Positions 34,601 to 42,104 of a stretch of 64,000 nt of DNA are shown one piece after another. The translations under genes and the position numbers were made by a program. The stretch comes from Sagittula salina (GTDB lineage Bacteria > Pseudomonadota > Alphaproteobacteria > Rhodobacterales > Rhodobacteraceae). Each line of letters opens with the position of its first letter. The first letter of the stretch is position 1. Below the pieces are notes generated by a model that saw nothing but the letters and a program-made list of their open reading frames with translations, was not told where the DNA came from and made no database searches. Location: the NCBI RefSeq assembly GCF_017813235.1, contig NZ_JAGISH010000009.1, positions 1 to 64,000 of the forward strand, written 5' to 3'.

Positions 34601-34918
34601 GACGACATTTGCGACACCAGCGCTCACCCCCAGCCCGGTGACTGCGCTCATTGCGAATTGTATGGCGACGGCGGCGCCCGGCACGTACCTCACGACCACG
34701 ACGCTCCCCGGGCGGGGCCGCACTGCGCGCCAAAGCCCCATCGGAACCGCGACAGCATCGCGTGCTCCACCAATCGTGACGCGCACGCGCTGCGCATCCT
34801 CCTCGGGCAGATAGGGCAGACCGCGCGCGACGATCTCCGCGACGGTGATCCCGGCGTCGATCTCGATCGAGCGGCGGTGATCCGGCAGCGCCGCGTCTGC
34901 GATGATGACCCGGATCAT
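31679..34918 (-). CDS. Tail tip host-specificity protein (gpJ-like, fused to gpI-like N-terminus)
   Basis: A 1079-residue tail tip protein. Residues 1-70 (SIEIDAGITVAEIVARGLP, RVRVTIGG) and two glycine-rich membrane-like segments at about 75-130 match the lambda gpI-like tail assembly domain. They are followed by the gpJ-type core (PKGEELYQLDGWQNQANPG, AGRIRMAPLFAARPYSEV, GHGRLDISNLKIKDTPIG) and fibronectin/Ig-like C-terminal modules. It overlaps the upstream NlpC/P60 gene by ATGA. It forms the central tip fibre that contacts the receptor and opens the membrane. Confidence 0.85.
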   Translation of the reverse strand: MIRVIIADAALPDHRRSIEIDAGITVAEIVARGLPYLPEEDAQRVRVTIGGARDAVAVPMGLWRAVRPRPGSVVVVRYVPGAAVAIQFAMSAVTGLGVSAGVANVVGIAAGVAVLYAGAALASSLIPVPPKQHQTPKGEELYQLDGWQNQANPGEAIPWPAGRIRMAPLFAARPYSEVIGGQQYLHGLFLWGHGRLDISNLKIKDTPIGEFPGAIWNTREGTPSDAPLEIVREQVIEDRLATELRPNPAGDQRIVWTSPGQTDRVRVILQYPNGLYGRTSKGGITGALVRVEMRQRQVGETEWSSVYGVLPLSAETTSGFFQQFEWRVPTRGRWEVDVVRLSTSISATSVDTTYLSSIAGIRERAPLAYDGPLALTELRIPASKIANGTLDTFNGVVQRYAPVWTGSEWQDGLSRNPASAALAMMRGAANAYPVADGAIHWPDMVEFFEHCDAKGLKFDRVLSGDETFGDALHGVLAAGRATWRRDGTGWGVIIDRPQPYVTDRLSPLTASAITWSKSWTRRPDAFRVTFRDETAGWEETERIIPWPGFEGEPRHFEDLPLDGKTDPSEVWIETRRRQYELDHRPDTFSCIQSSLLRTATRGDAVGLSCDILDAVQVAARVRRVEDRSVILDAPVVMEEGLQYALKWQVYDAGDTVGDTVQASLATVPGETHVLILPDLAEVPPVGTQVHFGEAMRVDIPCRVVGVEPAEDMSYRLTLQNDAPEIDTLTDAEVPPAWTAVSGDVVYTAGTPATPVVGTLTLEAAEYDYTGAPAAAVSVPVSMPPSNRVSIERIEVSHRIAGSGAWTITDVQGNGGRAQLDYPIGTTLEIFATAISVFGDPSPATAVTSTTVTGNIEVPVPLDPDGMTALGGLGNAFVTVATAPDTVELQLFRAPQGAALDIGSHAVGGPQSAASGSSVTMIDGDTSRSSLLTAGDMSDAGAWTMDGASIAAGQADHAPGSSGSIAQDLTLAAGAVYRGQIVVTGLTAGTVTVRLAGGAGVEVIEIAANGTQMFTATAIAASDAIEIAWSADCDATVMSVLLYRASSTTAPQGAWDYYVAPVNADRIANQPAGPVPATII

Positions 34919-35322
34919 GTCATCAGCTCCGCGTGCCGCCAGATGCCGACGCGCCGGGACCGCCAGGAGGGATCGTCGAGGCGCGCCACCGAGACCCGGT
35001 GCACATGCGCGTGCAGCATCCGCCCCGGGTCGATCGCGACACCAATGTGACTGGCATGCCCCTGCATGCGGAACAGCAGCCAGTCGAATGGCTGAATGTC
35101 ATCGACCCGGTGCCAGGGTCCGACCCGAGCGGCGCCCTGGATCAACTGCGCGAGTTCCACCCGCTCCGCCCCGCAGGCATAATCGCCGGTGTAGGACGGC
35201 AGCTCGATCCCGTGCTCTTCGGCCATGATCAGCCGCGCGAGGCCGTAGCAGTCCACGCCGGACCAGTCGCGGCCCAGTTCGACGCGCGGAATGCCCACGT
35301 ATTCGGAGACCCACGCGCTCAT
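34915..35322 (-). CDS. NlpC/P60-type tail peptidase (gpK-like)
   Basis: A 135-residue cysteine peptidase. The nucleophile lies in WSGVDCYGLARLI (about Cys26) and the His in HASHIGVAIDPGRMLHA, the order expected in NlpC/P60 proteins. Placed just before the tail-tip gene, it is the equivalent of lambda gpK and of GTA peptidases, which cut peptidoglycan crosslinks during DNA entry. It overlaps its neighbours on both sides by 4 bp. Confidence 0.88.
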   Translation of the reverse strand: MSAWVSEYVGIPRVELGRDWSGVDCYGLARLIMAEEHGIELPSYTGDYACGAERVELAQLIQGAARVGPWHRVDDIQPFDWLLFRMQGHASHIGVAIDPGRMLHAHVHRVSVARLDDPSWRSRRVGIWRHAELMT

Positions 35323-35858
35323 CGATACAGCCCCGGAAACGCCCGCTGTGTCATGCGCGGCGAGGGGAACATCTCGATATCGATCGGGACGTGGCTGAGA
35401 ACCAGCTCCACACGACCGCCGGCACTGAGGTCCGCTTCCGCACTGCGCAGCTCGAGATCGAGATAGACCTCTTCGGGGCCGGCACCGAGGTGCCCGGAGA
35501 GCATCAGCGCCATGTGGCAGGTGGCGGGTGTGAGGATCGAACGCAGCAGGTCGAGGATCGACGATTGGACCAGGGAGAGCGTCAGCCGCGCCTCCGGCAT
35601 CGTATCCTCGATCTCGCCAGGCCACTCGACATCGACGCCGACAAAGAGCCAGGGCTCCTCGACCAGGTCTGCCCCGCGCCAGCCGCAGCGCGTGCCATAG
35701 CGCAGCGGGTCCGTCGACAGGCGTTCCGTCATGTCGGTCGACAGCCGCAGCGGGGCGTTCATCTCAGGGTGCGTGATCTCCATCAGCACCAGCGGCACCG
35801 AGGCCGTGTCCAGCCCGTCGAAATGGCGGCGTCCGGGAAGGGAGAGGCGCCGGCTCAT
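35319..35858 (-). CDS. DUF1833 family minor tail protein (gpL-like)
   Basis: A 179-residue protein of the DUF1833 family found in siphovirus tail modules. Recognisable segments are PLVLMEITHPEMNAPLRLS at the beginning and VDVEWPGEIEDTMPEARLTL in the middle, where it describes a beta-sandwich. The position between the preceding minor tail gene and the peptidase corresponds to lambda gpL, a distal tail protein. It starts 4 bp within the preceding gene. Confidence 0.75.
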   Translation of the reverse strand: MSRRLSLPGRRHFDGLDTASVPLVLMEITHPEMNAPLRLSTDMTERLSTDPLRYGTRCGWRGADLVEEPWLFVGVDVEWPGEIEDTMPEARLTLSLVQSSILDLLRSILTPATCHMALMLSGHLGAGPEEVYLDLELRSAEADLSAGGRVELVLSHVPIDIEMFPSPRMTQRAFPGLYR

Positions 35859-36280
35859 GGCATCACCGTCAGGTCGAAGTGGATGTCGAGGGATCTGCCG
35901 CGCCAGTTGCCCTCCTCGGGCTGGGTGGTGCCCCAGGCGCAGAGCATCCGCGCCTCGTCGAACCAGGGCGAGCCGTCCTCGAACTGCAACGGCGCGCCGG
36001 TCTCGTCGAGCAGCGGCCAGCCATCGCGCACCGGATCGGGCATCCAGAAATAGCGCGTGCCACCCTGGCAGGTCACATCGAAGAACATCCAGAACGTCGC
36101 CAGTTGAGGCTGCGTCAGCGTGAGCGTCACGGTCATCGGATGCGGCGTGAGCGTCAGGCGGCGCTCGAAGACAGGCGCGCCACTGTCGGTGGCACGCATC
36201 CGGCGGGTGTCCTGCCTGCCGCGACTATGGCCGTCGCGGCGCGGCTGCGGGACGTCGGAGGGCCAGGCGGGATAGCTCAT
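35855..36280 (-). CDS. Minor tail protein, unknown family
   Basis: A 141-residue protein beginning MSYPAWPSDVPQPRRDGHSR. It has a beta-rich distal-tail look (TVTLTLTQPQLATFWMFFD, FHFDLTVMP-like end) and is located right after the tape-measure gene, where lambda gpM and GTA distal tail proteins lie. No firm family assignment. ATG overlaps the tape-measure stop (ATGA). Confidence 0.65.
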   Translation of the reverse strand: MSYPAWPSDVPQPRRDGHSRGRQDTRRMRATDSGAPVFERRLTLTPHPMTVTLTLTQPQLATFWMFFDVTCQGGTRYFWMPDPVRDGWPLLDETGAPLQFEDGSPWFDEARMLCAWGTTQPEEGNWRGRSLDIHFDLTVMP

Positions 36281-38865
36281 CGCCGCGGCCCCGTCTGTCG
36301 CAATCCGAGCTGCTTCATGCGGCGGTCCGCGCCCCCGCCACGAACCGACATGCCTTGACCGACGGCCTCCGCCAGTTCGAAGCGTATCCGCCGCCGGCCG
36401 GAGGCATCTCGACCCCCTTCGCGGGCCTTGAACTCGACCCCGGTGTGGTTCTCGATGATGATCGGCATGTCGGCCCAAGGCCTCGGAGCAGCCCCGGAGA
36501 GGGAGCCCCCGTCCGCGTACCGGGGCAGCGGCAGCGGGGCGCCGGCATTGATCGCCTCCAGCAAGGAACGATGCCGGGCCGTGGCGTCGCTGTTCACCAC
36601 GAATTCACCGGGGCTCTTCCGGTAGGGGCCGGTGGCAGACCACCCCAGGATACGATCGTCGCGCGATCCCCCCGGCCCGTAGGTCATCCCGCCGTCGGCA
36701 AACCCGAAGAGCTTGAAGATCGACGGGACGATGCCACCGCCGAAGAGACCGCCAAGAGGACCCTCACCCATGATCAGGGCGTCAGCCATCACGTCGAGGA
36801 TCTTGGTGCCGATCCGGTCCCAGATCTGGTAGGCTGCATCCCCCTTCGCGCGCATCAGATCGAGGCCATCACGCATCAGTGACCCGCTGAAGTCCTGCAG
36901 CCCCTTGATACGCTCCTGCAGCGTCGTTTCATTCTGCAGGGCTTCGATCTTCTGTCGGACGGCGTCCACCTGAGACTGAGCCGCCTTCGTCAGGGCCTCC
37001 GCGTGGCGGAGGAGTTCCTGCTCGACCGGGTCGGTCTCGCGAAGGATCGCAAGCCGCCGATCGTAATCCTTCAGCAGGTCCTGAACCTCGTCGCGCTCCT
37101 TCTTGGTGGGCGACTTGCCTTTGCCGCCAGCGCCCTTGGTCAGCGAGTGTTGGAGCTTCGCATAGGCGGTATCGGCGGCCTGGGCTTCCTGCGCCAGGCG
37201 CGCGGCATTCTCTGCCTCTGCCTTGACCGTGCTCTCCATTTCCTTCAGCTGACCGATGCGGCCGGATGCGATCATGCCGTAGCCTCCATCCGGCAGCGAC
37301 CGCTGGAAGTCATCGGCAGCTAGGCGGCCGGCGCGTTCGACGGGCTTGCCGACAGTGTCGAGCATGATCTGAGAGCGCGCGGCGGTCTGTTGCGATCCGG
37401 AGATCGCTGCCATCGCGGCCTTTTGGGCGGCGGCTCGGGAGAGGTTGGAGGCGAGCTGCGACGCAGCCTCGGCGGCTCCCCAGATGCCGCCGGCAATGTC
37501 CAGGGCGGCGAGGGACTGCCCTTCCAGGAACGCGGCCCGGAGTTCCTCCTTCATGCTCTCGGCGACGTCCAGCGTCCCCAATGTCTCATCGAAGACGGCT
37601 CGCTGCGCGTCCTGCTGGGCGCGCAGGACTTGAAGGCTGTCCTCGCCGTAGGTTGCCGCGAGACTGCGAAGGGCGTTCTCCTCGCGCATGGTATCGAGCA
37701 TCTCGCGGGCGCTGGCCAGCGCCGCGTCAGAGGCGGTACGGCTCGATTGATAAGGCCCGTATGCCCGTGCTGCCTGTGTCTGTCGGAGTGTCTCCTGGTA
37801 CTGCCGTTCACCGAGGATCCGTGAACGCTGGTACTCTGCCCAGGCCTGGCCAGCTTTGGCGGCATCGCGCGCGGGGGCGGGCTCCAGACCCTTGATCTCC
37901 AGAAGCCGTTGGATCAGCTCCTCGACGCCGGCGATACGCTCGTTCTCGGCTGCGCTGATCCCGTCCTGGAGTTCAGCGCCGGCAATGAGTGCCTCGCGCA
38001 GGCGTTGGGCGGCCGCCAGCTGCTCGTCAGTGCTCTGGGACGCCGCATCATGCAGCTGCGTATAGCTTGCGAGTACCTCATTGATGGCCGCGCGGCGTTC
38101 CTTGCGTCCACGCCCGAGGAGGGAGAGGTCGAAGAATTCCCCGATGGCCGCCTGGTCGCCGATGTCCCACTTCGGGACGTCCAGCTGCGTCTCGTCCAGA
38201 AGCGTGCGGATGGCAGCGCGCTGCGCCTCCTGCAGGCCACGAAGCGATGTCGCGCTGAACGACTTCAGATATCCCTGCGCGGCGATGGCGGCCGAGCCAA
38301 AGCGTTCCTCAAGCTCCTTCGTCGTGGCAGATGCGAGCTCACTGCCTTCCTTGTATTCCTTGATCCGGTCGCTCAGCGAGGAGACCCGATCCTCGTAGGT
38401 CTCCGCCTTCTCCTCGGAGGAGGAGAAGAGCTTCGCAACGACGCCCATGGCCGCGATCGAGCCGATGGTGATCAGGTTGATGGGGCTCAGCATTGCCGCG
38501 ACCGAGGTCGTGATCATCTTCCAGGCTGCCGCGCCTTTCACGCCGGTCTGCTGGAAAACTTGGCCGATCTGGGTACCTTGCTGGATCGCCAGCTGCAGCG
38601 GGTTTTGACCGGCCATCAGCATGACGCCGATGTCGTTGAACTGCGAGGTGAGGTTCGCGACCGACCCTGCTGCCATTTCGCCGGTGCGGGCGAGCTGAGT
38701 GCTTTGCGTCGCAGCCCCACCTATCGCGCGGCCGGCGTCTTGTCCCCGCTGGGTCAGGCCCTTGGTTGCGGCGCTCAACCGATCCGTTTCGGACGCCGTC
38801 TTGCGCAGCTCGGCCTGGGCCTGCGTGCCATCCGCGGTGATCCTGCCGTGCAGCTTCAGCGCCAT
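36277..38865 (-). CDS. Tail length tape-measure protein
   Basis: An 862-residue, helix-rich protein. The N-terminal helical domain (AELRKTASETDRLSAATKG) is followed by a hydrophobic segment, AAMLSPINLITIGSIAAMGV (about 130-150), and long coiled stretches rich in Ala/Glu/Lys. A C-terminal domain contains FADGGMTYGPGGSRDD and KSPGEFVVNSDA, typical endings of tape-measure proteins. From the usual 0.15 nm per residue, a tail of about 130 nm is expected (inference). Confidence 0.88.
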   Translation of the reverse strand: MALKLHGRITADGTQAQAELRKTASETDRLSAATKGLTQRGQDAGRAIGGAATQSTQLARTGEMAAGSVANLTSQFNDIGVMLMAGQNPLQLAIQQGTQIGQVFQQTGVKGAAAWKMITTSVAAMLSPINLITIGSIAAMGVVAKLFSSSEEKAETYEDRVSSLSDRIKEYKEGSELASATTKELEERFGSAAIAAQGYLKSFSATSLRGLQEAQRAAIRTLLDETQLDVPKWDIGDQAAIGEFFDLSLLGRGRKERRAAINEVLASYTQLHDAASQSTDEQLAAAQRLREALIAGAELQDGISAAENERIAGVEELIQRLLEIKGLEPAPARDAAKAGQAWAEYQRSRILGERQYQETLRQTQAARAYGPYQSSRTASDAALASAREMLDTMREENALRSLAATYGEDSLQVLRAQQDAQRAVFDETLGTLDVAESMKEELRAAFLEGQSLAALDIAGGIWGAAEAASQLASNLSRAAAQKAAMAAISGSQQTAARSQIMLDTVGKPVERAGRLAADDFQRSLPDGGYGMIASGRIGQLKEMESTVKAEAENAARLAQEAQAADTAYAKLQHSLTKGAGGKGKSPTKKERDEVQDLLKDYDRRLAILRETDPVEQELLRHAEALTKAAQSQVDAVRQKIEALQNETTLQERIKGLQDFSGSLMRDGLDLMRAKGDAAYQIWDRIGTKILDVMADALIMGEGPLGGLFGGGIVPSIFKLFGFADGGMTYGPGGSRDDRILGWSATGPYRKSPGEFVVNSDATARHRSLLEAINAGAPLPLPRYADGGSLSGAAPRPWADMPIIIENHTGVEFKAREGGRDASGRRRIRFELAEAVGQGMSVRGGGADRRMKQLGLRQTGPRR

Positions 38866-38877
38866 TTCAAACCCCGT

Positions 38878-39252
38878 TTAATGCGCGTTCAACGCGTCTC
38901 GCGCGCCTTGTTCGATGGCCCGGACCTCGGCCCAGAGTTTGGGTGTCATCTCGATCCCGGCCAACCGCAGACTGGCCTCCGCCCGCAACGGGTCGAGGCC
39001 GCGGTAGTGCAGCCCGGGGGCGCCCATCGGCGAGGTGATCTGCAGGATGTCCCACTGGTCGCCAATCGCGAGGAACGCTTCCACGGCGGGAACGTGTTCC
39101 GGCCAGACGCCCTCGTGTCCCTCGTCTCTGTGCTGCAGGGCATCCGCGGGCAGCCCCCAGAAAGCGCATTCCTCGGCCTCCGCATCGCTCACCCGGGTTT
39201 CGGACCAGAGCGCGCCGGAGACCGAAGCGCGCCCGGCCCATTTCAGTTTCCC
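38878..39252 (-). CDS. Tail assembly chaperone, frameshift extension (GT part, DUF1799)
   Basis: Open frame of about 124 codons read after a -1 shift from the upstream chaperone gene. The continuing frame (KWAGRASVSGALWSETR, then SDAEAEECAFWGLPADALQ and VWPEHVPAVEAFLAIGDQW) is a DUF1799 domain, the usual T part of G/GT chaperones. A GTG at 39192 could start a shorter protein, but the domain continues upstream without an ATG, so expression by frameshift is more likely. The GT form connects tape measure and tail tube subunits. Confidence 0.75.
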   Translation of the reverse strand, partial: GKLKWAGRASVSGALWSETRVSDAEAEECAFWGLPADALQHRDEGHEGVWPEHVPAVEAFLAIGDQWDILQITSPMGAPGLHYRGLDPLRAEASLRLAGIEMTPKLWAEVRAIEQGARDALNAH

Positions 39253-39542
39253 AGCTTGCCGGTGATAATGGCCTCGTTGTACGCGCGGCTCAGCGAGAGC
39301 GCGTCGGCGGCATTCCCGATGACTTGGTCCAGTACCTCAGCATCGAACTCGACCAGCGTGCCGCCCTCGCCCTCGACATCGATGTGCGCGACGGTCGCCC
39401 TCAACATCGCCTGCAGCCCCTCCCCCTGGACGCGATCGATCTCGTCGTCGGGAAGCATGCGGAAGACCACCTTCGCGGACTGGCCGTCGACGAAATGGGC
39501 GGTGGTGGTGAATGTGCGGGAGGTGGCGATGCGCAATGCCAT
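39243..39542 (-). CDS. Tail assembly chaperone (G-like)
   Basis: A 99-residue acidic chaperone: MALRIATSRTFTTTAHFVDG, FRMLPDDEID, then a helical C-terminus ending NEAIITGKLGN. It follows the tail tube gene, where lambda has gpG. The last codons, CTG GGA AAC TGA, contain the slippery heptamer G-GGA-AAC right at the stop. Ribosomes that slip back one base read on into the DUF1799 extension at 38878, giving a product of about 220 residues. Confidence 0.8.
   Translation of the reverse strand: MALRIATSRTFTTTAHFVDGQSAKVVFRMLPDDEIDRVQGEGLQAMLRATVAHIDVEGEGGTLVEFDAEVLDQVIGNAADALSLSRAYNEAIITGKLGN
39246..39252 (-). promoter_or_regulatory. -1 programmed ribosomal frameshift site GGGAAAC
   Basis: The heptamer G GGA AAC fits the X-XXY-YYZ rule exactly in the frame of the chaperone gene and is directly followed by TGA. 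It resembles the lambda site G GGA AAG. After slipping, both tRNAs re-pair with GGG and AAA. Confidence 0.75.
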
Positions 39543-39553
39543 GGGGATCTCCG

Positions 39554-40483
39554 TCAGGTGAAGGTCAGGGTGAACTGGTCGTTGCCGGCGATGGGCATGG
39601 GCTTGGCGTTCAAGGGCAGTTCCTTGATGCCCTGCGCCTCGGTCGGCGCGCCCGGACGCAGCATCTGCCCGGCCGGGACGTCGATCCTGATCGTGCGTCC
39701 TGCAGCCGCCTCGTGCTGGAGAACCCAGACGGGTCCGGCCTGCGCATCCGCCAGCGACCAGGGGTTGAAGACCGCGAGGGCCTCCGCCTCGATCTGCGCC
39801 TGGATCATCTCGGCGCGATCGACCAGGGCGATCTCTTCCTTGTTGGCCAGGAAGCGAGGCTCGACCTGGCATGCCAGATCAAGCGTGAAGCTGCGCAGGA
39901 AGAGCGAGGCGCCGTCGATGGTGAAGATCGGGGTGTTCGCTTTCGACACGGCCTTCGGCTTCAGCCAGGACGAGAGGTCGGGCACGACGGGAGCCGCGTC
40001 GGTCGGCGCAGAATACAGCGCCGTGAACGACCATTCGATCATCGGCTCCGAGGAGGCGTTGAGAACCAACTTCGCGGTGCCCCGCGTCCCGGCGAAGGCG
40101 TAGAGGACCCCGTCCACGTTCAGCCAGAACGTGGCGCTGTCGAGCGCATCGGAAACGGGGTTGTAGACCACGGAGGTGCCGGGGGTGACGGTCTCGGCCA
40201 TCCCCACGGCCCGCAGCATCGTTGCGAATGCGGGGGGCGTGCCGGCAGTGCCGGATCCGACCAAGTCGGTCTGGAAGCTGAGCGTTGCGTGCTTGTCGAT
40301 CGGCAGGGATGCGCTGTTGCCCATCATGGGCGTTTCATGCGCGAGGTCTTTGTCGGCCCCCTCCGCCGGGTTGAAGGCGACGTTTTTCGCCTGGATCGCC
40401 GCGCAGGACCCGATGGCCAGCGGGGTGCCATAGGTCGCCTCGATGCCGCCCATCAGGACCTTCTTGCGCCAGAACTTGCCCAT
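39554..40483 (-). CDS. Major tail tube protein
   Basis: A 309-residue protein beginning MGKFWRKKVLMGGIEATYGT. The sequence is beta-rich, with a typical tube-subunit pattern (LSFQTDLVGSGTAGTPPAFA, SAFLKPKA-like strand blocks, FTIDGASLFLRSFTLDLAC). The position right before the chaperone pair and after the head-tail connection genes is that of the siphovirus tube. The C-terminal part (about 210-309) may form a decorating domain on the tail surface. The contractile sheath genes of true Mu are absent. Confidence 0.8.
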   Translation of the reverse strand: MGKFWRKKVLMGGIEATYGTPLAIGSCAAIQAKNVAFNPAEGADKDLAHETPMMGNSASLPIDKHATLSFQTDLVGSGTAGTPPAFATMLRAVGMAETVTPGTSVVYNPVSDALDSATFWLNVDGVLYAFAGTRGTAKLVLNASSEPMIEWSFTALYSAPTDAAPVVPDLSSWLKPKAVSKANTPIFTIDGASLFLRSFTLDLACQVEPRFLANKEEIALVDRAEMIQAQIEAEALAVFNPWSLADAQAGPVWVLQHEAAAGRTIRIDVPAGQMLRPGAPTEAQGIKELPLNAKPMPIAGNDQFTLTFT

Positions 40484-40486
40484 CGA

Positions 40487-40648
40487 TCAGGCCTCCTTTT
40501 CGGTTGCCGGCGCGGGGCGCGCGGGCGCTTTGGTGGGCTTGCCGGTCTGTTCCAGCGCGCCCTTGTCGGTGACGGTGAAGCTGCCGCCGGACTGGGGCAG
40601 CTTGCGGGCCGCGCGGGGCGGCGCCGGGGTGGTCTTTTTCGCGGTCAT
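40487..40648 (-). CDS. Small basic protein, Mu gp38-like position
   Basis: A 53-residue, Lys/Pro/Ala-rich protein (MTAKKTTPAPPRAARKLPQS, ending APATEKEA) with a central GGSFTVTDKGALEQTGKP. It overlaps the preceding gene by ATGA and stops 4 bp before the tail tube start. Position and size are like the small genes between terminator and tube in Mu-type phages. No function is known. Confidence 0.65.
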   Translation of the reverse strand: MTAKKTTPAPPRAARKLPQSGGSFTVTDKGALEQTGKPTKAPARPAPATEKEA

Positions 40649-41073
40649 GGCGTGGTCCTCAGTTGGTCGGTGATCGAGAACTCGGTGACGACGCTCATCA
40701 CGCCGGAGGTTTCGGGCACGAAGCGTTGGCGGGTGAATTCGAACACGCCGACCGTTTCCCCTGGTGCCCAGCCGGCGAGCGCGGCGCGGATGTCGCCGAG
40801 GTGTTCGGTGATCCGGTCCAGCGCGCGCTGGCCGCGGGCATCCACCGATTGCAGCATGGTCACCACGGTTACGCTGTCGCGGATATCCTGGACGAAGGCG
40901 CCGGTTGCGAGCTCGGCCTTGCCGCCGATCGCATCGCCTGGCAGGAGGAACGTCGTTACGCCGCCGTTGGGCTGGCGACCGCTCTTCATCAGGCGGGACC
41001 ATTCGGCGGCGAGACGGATCTCGCCGCATTCAGGGCACCGGGCTTCCAGTCGCGCTTTCACCTCATTCAGCAT
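40645..41073 (-). CDS. Tail completion/terminator protein (Mu gp37-like)
   Basis: A 142-residue protein. MLNEVKARLEARCPECGEIRL, followed by TFLLPGDAIGGKAELATGAFVQDI and an EFTRQRFVPETSGV C-terminal block, are like the Mu gp37 family that closes the top of the tail. It overlaps the DUF1320 gene in front and the small basic gene behind, so the three are coupled. Confidence 0.7.
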   Translation of the reverse strand: MLNEVKARLEARCPECGEIRLAAEWSRLMKSGRQPNGGVTTFLLPGDAIGGKAELATGAFVQDIRDSVTVVTMLQSVDARGQRALDRITEHLGDIRAALAGWAPGETVGVFEFTRQRFVPETSGVMSVVTEFSITDQLRTTP

Positions 41074-41501
41074 CAGATGAAGCCCTTCATCGTCTCGGCG
41101 GTAAAATCGCGGTCGCGGTCGGTGACCTGGGCACCGCTGGATCCGGTCCCCGGCGGCGTCACGCCATCCGCATCGAGCTGCACCACGCCCTTCTGGATCT
41201 CGCGCAGGGTCTGCATCGCGTCCTTGTAGTCCTGGGCGATCTTCTCATCCGGGGCGTAGACATGGAGCGTGTAGAACGTGATCGCGCGGGCCAGGGCGGG
41301 GAGCGGATCGGGAACCTCGGTAAAGGGCAGTCGGTAGCGCCCGGCCAGGTAACCATCCATCAGCGCCTCGGTGTCGGCGATCGCGCGGGCAACAGTGGCC
41401 GCGTTGATCGCGCCGGTTGCCATGGCGCCGCGGTCGGTCAGCTCAACCAGCAGGCCGGTGCCGTAGCGCTCTTCAAGGTCTGCTTGGGAGGTGTAGGGCA
41501 T
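41073..41501 (-). CDS. DUF1320 head-tail connector (Mu gp36-like)
   Basis: A 142-residue DUF1320 protein. The start MPYTSQADLEERYGTGLLVE and the ADTEALMDGYLAGRYRLPF segment are diagnostic for the family. It serves as an adaptor below the portal in Mu-like particles. ATG at 41501. The C-terminal ten residues reach the start of the gp37-like gene. Confidence 0.88.
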   Translation of the reverse strand: MPYTSQADLEERYGTGLLVELTDRGAMATGAINAATVARAIADTEALMDGYLAGRYRLPFTEVPDPLPALARAITFYTLHVYAPDEKIAQDYKDAMQTLREIQKGVVQLDADGVTPPGTGSSGAQVTDRDRDFTAETMKGFI

Positions 41502-41529
41502 GGATGGCGTCCTGGTGGCGGGGTCGGGC

Positions 41530-41555
41530 CCCCCGGCGATCAGGACCGCCGGGGG
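41530..41555. terminator. GC hairpin between head and connector genes
   Basis: CCCCCGGCG and CGCCGGGGG flank an 8-base loop in the 93-bp gap before the DUF1320 gene. There is no U-run, so it may dampen rather than end transcription or protect mRNA ends. Confidence 0.45.
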
Positions 41556-41594
41556 ATTGCGGGGCCAGCCGCGTGCCTGGCTGGCCCTGCGGTA

Positions 41595-42020
41595 TCACTC
41601 GCCCGGCCAGGGCGTGACGAGCAGGGTCGGGTCTGCCTCGATCTGGGCCTTCTGGGCGGCGGTGAGATCCGAGATCAGCAGGATCACGGGCTCGGGGGTG
41701 AAGTGCATCCCGGCGCGCCAGCGGCCGCGCTTCGGCCCCTGAACCTTCAGGGCGCTGTCGGGCGCAGGGGGTTCGAGGGCGGGCGCCTGGCCGGGCCCGC
41801 CCCCTTCCGCCACCGGCGCCGCCGTCCCCAGAGCGGCGCCGGTTTCGTTGTCCGTCACGGCGGCGGGGGCTGCATCCTGGACGGGCGTCTGCTCGCCTGC
41901 TGCGGACTTCTCCGCTTCGGCTTCTGCGATCTTCTCGCGCAGGGTTTCGTCCTTCCAGTTGCTGCGGAAGGCGATGTTCAATTCGGACGCGCGGGCCTCC
42001 AGGGCCTTTCGGTCGGACAT
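41595..42020 (-). CDS. Head-associated protein, Mu gp35-like position
   Basis: A 141-residue protein of two parts. An N-terminal helix-extension motif (MSDRKALEARASELNIAFRS, NWKDETLREKIAEAEAEK, SAP/HeH-like) is joined by a Pro/Ala/Gly linker to a C-terminal domain with KRGRWRAGMHFTPEPVILLI. This arrangement matches the small protein that follows the capsid in FluMu/Mu-type phages. Function in head completion is inferred from position. Confidence 0.6.
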   Translation of the reverse strand: MSDRKALEARASELNIAFRSNWKDETLREKIAEAEAEKSAAGEQTPVQDAAPAAVTDNETGAALGTAAPVAEGGGPGQAPALEPPAPDSALKVQGPKRGRWRAGMHFTPEPVILLISDLTAAQKAQIEADPTLLVTPWPGE

Positions 42021-42050
42021 GTCGGGTCTCCTGCACCTGATCTTGGGATG

Positions 42051-42070
42051 GGGGCCGGCCAGCCGGCCCC
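42051..42070. terminator. Hairpin after the major capsid gene
   Basis: GGGGCCGGC/GCCGGCCCC forms a tight 9-bp inverted repeat, 35 bp beyond the capsid stop. It probably reduces read-through or stabilises the capsid mRNA. Confidence 0.5.
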
Positions 42071-42104
42071 GCACCGAAACTCAGGAACGCTCAGGCCAGA
42101 GCGA

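Noticed and set aside
38867..39241. ORF starting ATG GGC CGG just after the tail chaperone stop
   Set aside because: It has a normal ATG, but the DUF1799 domain lies in a different frame that connects to the slippery site.
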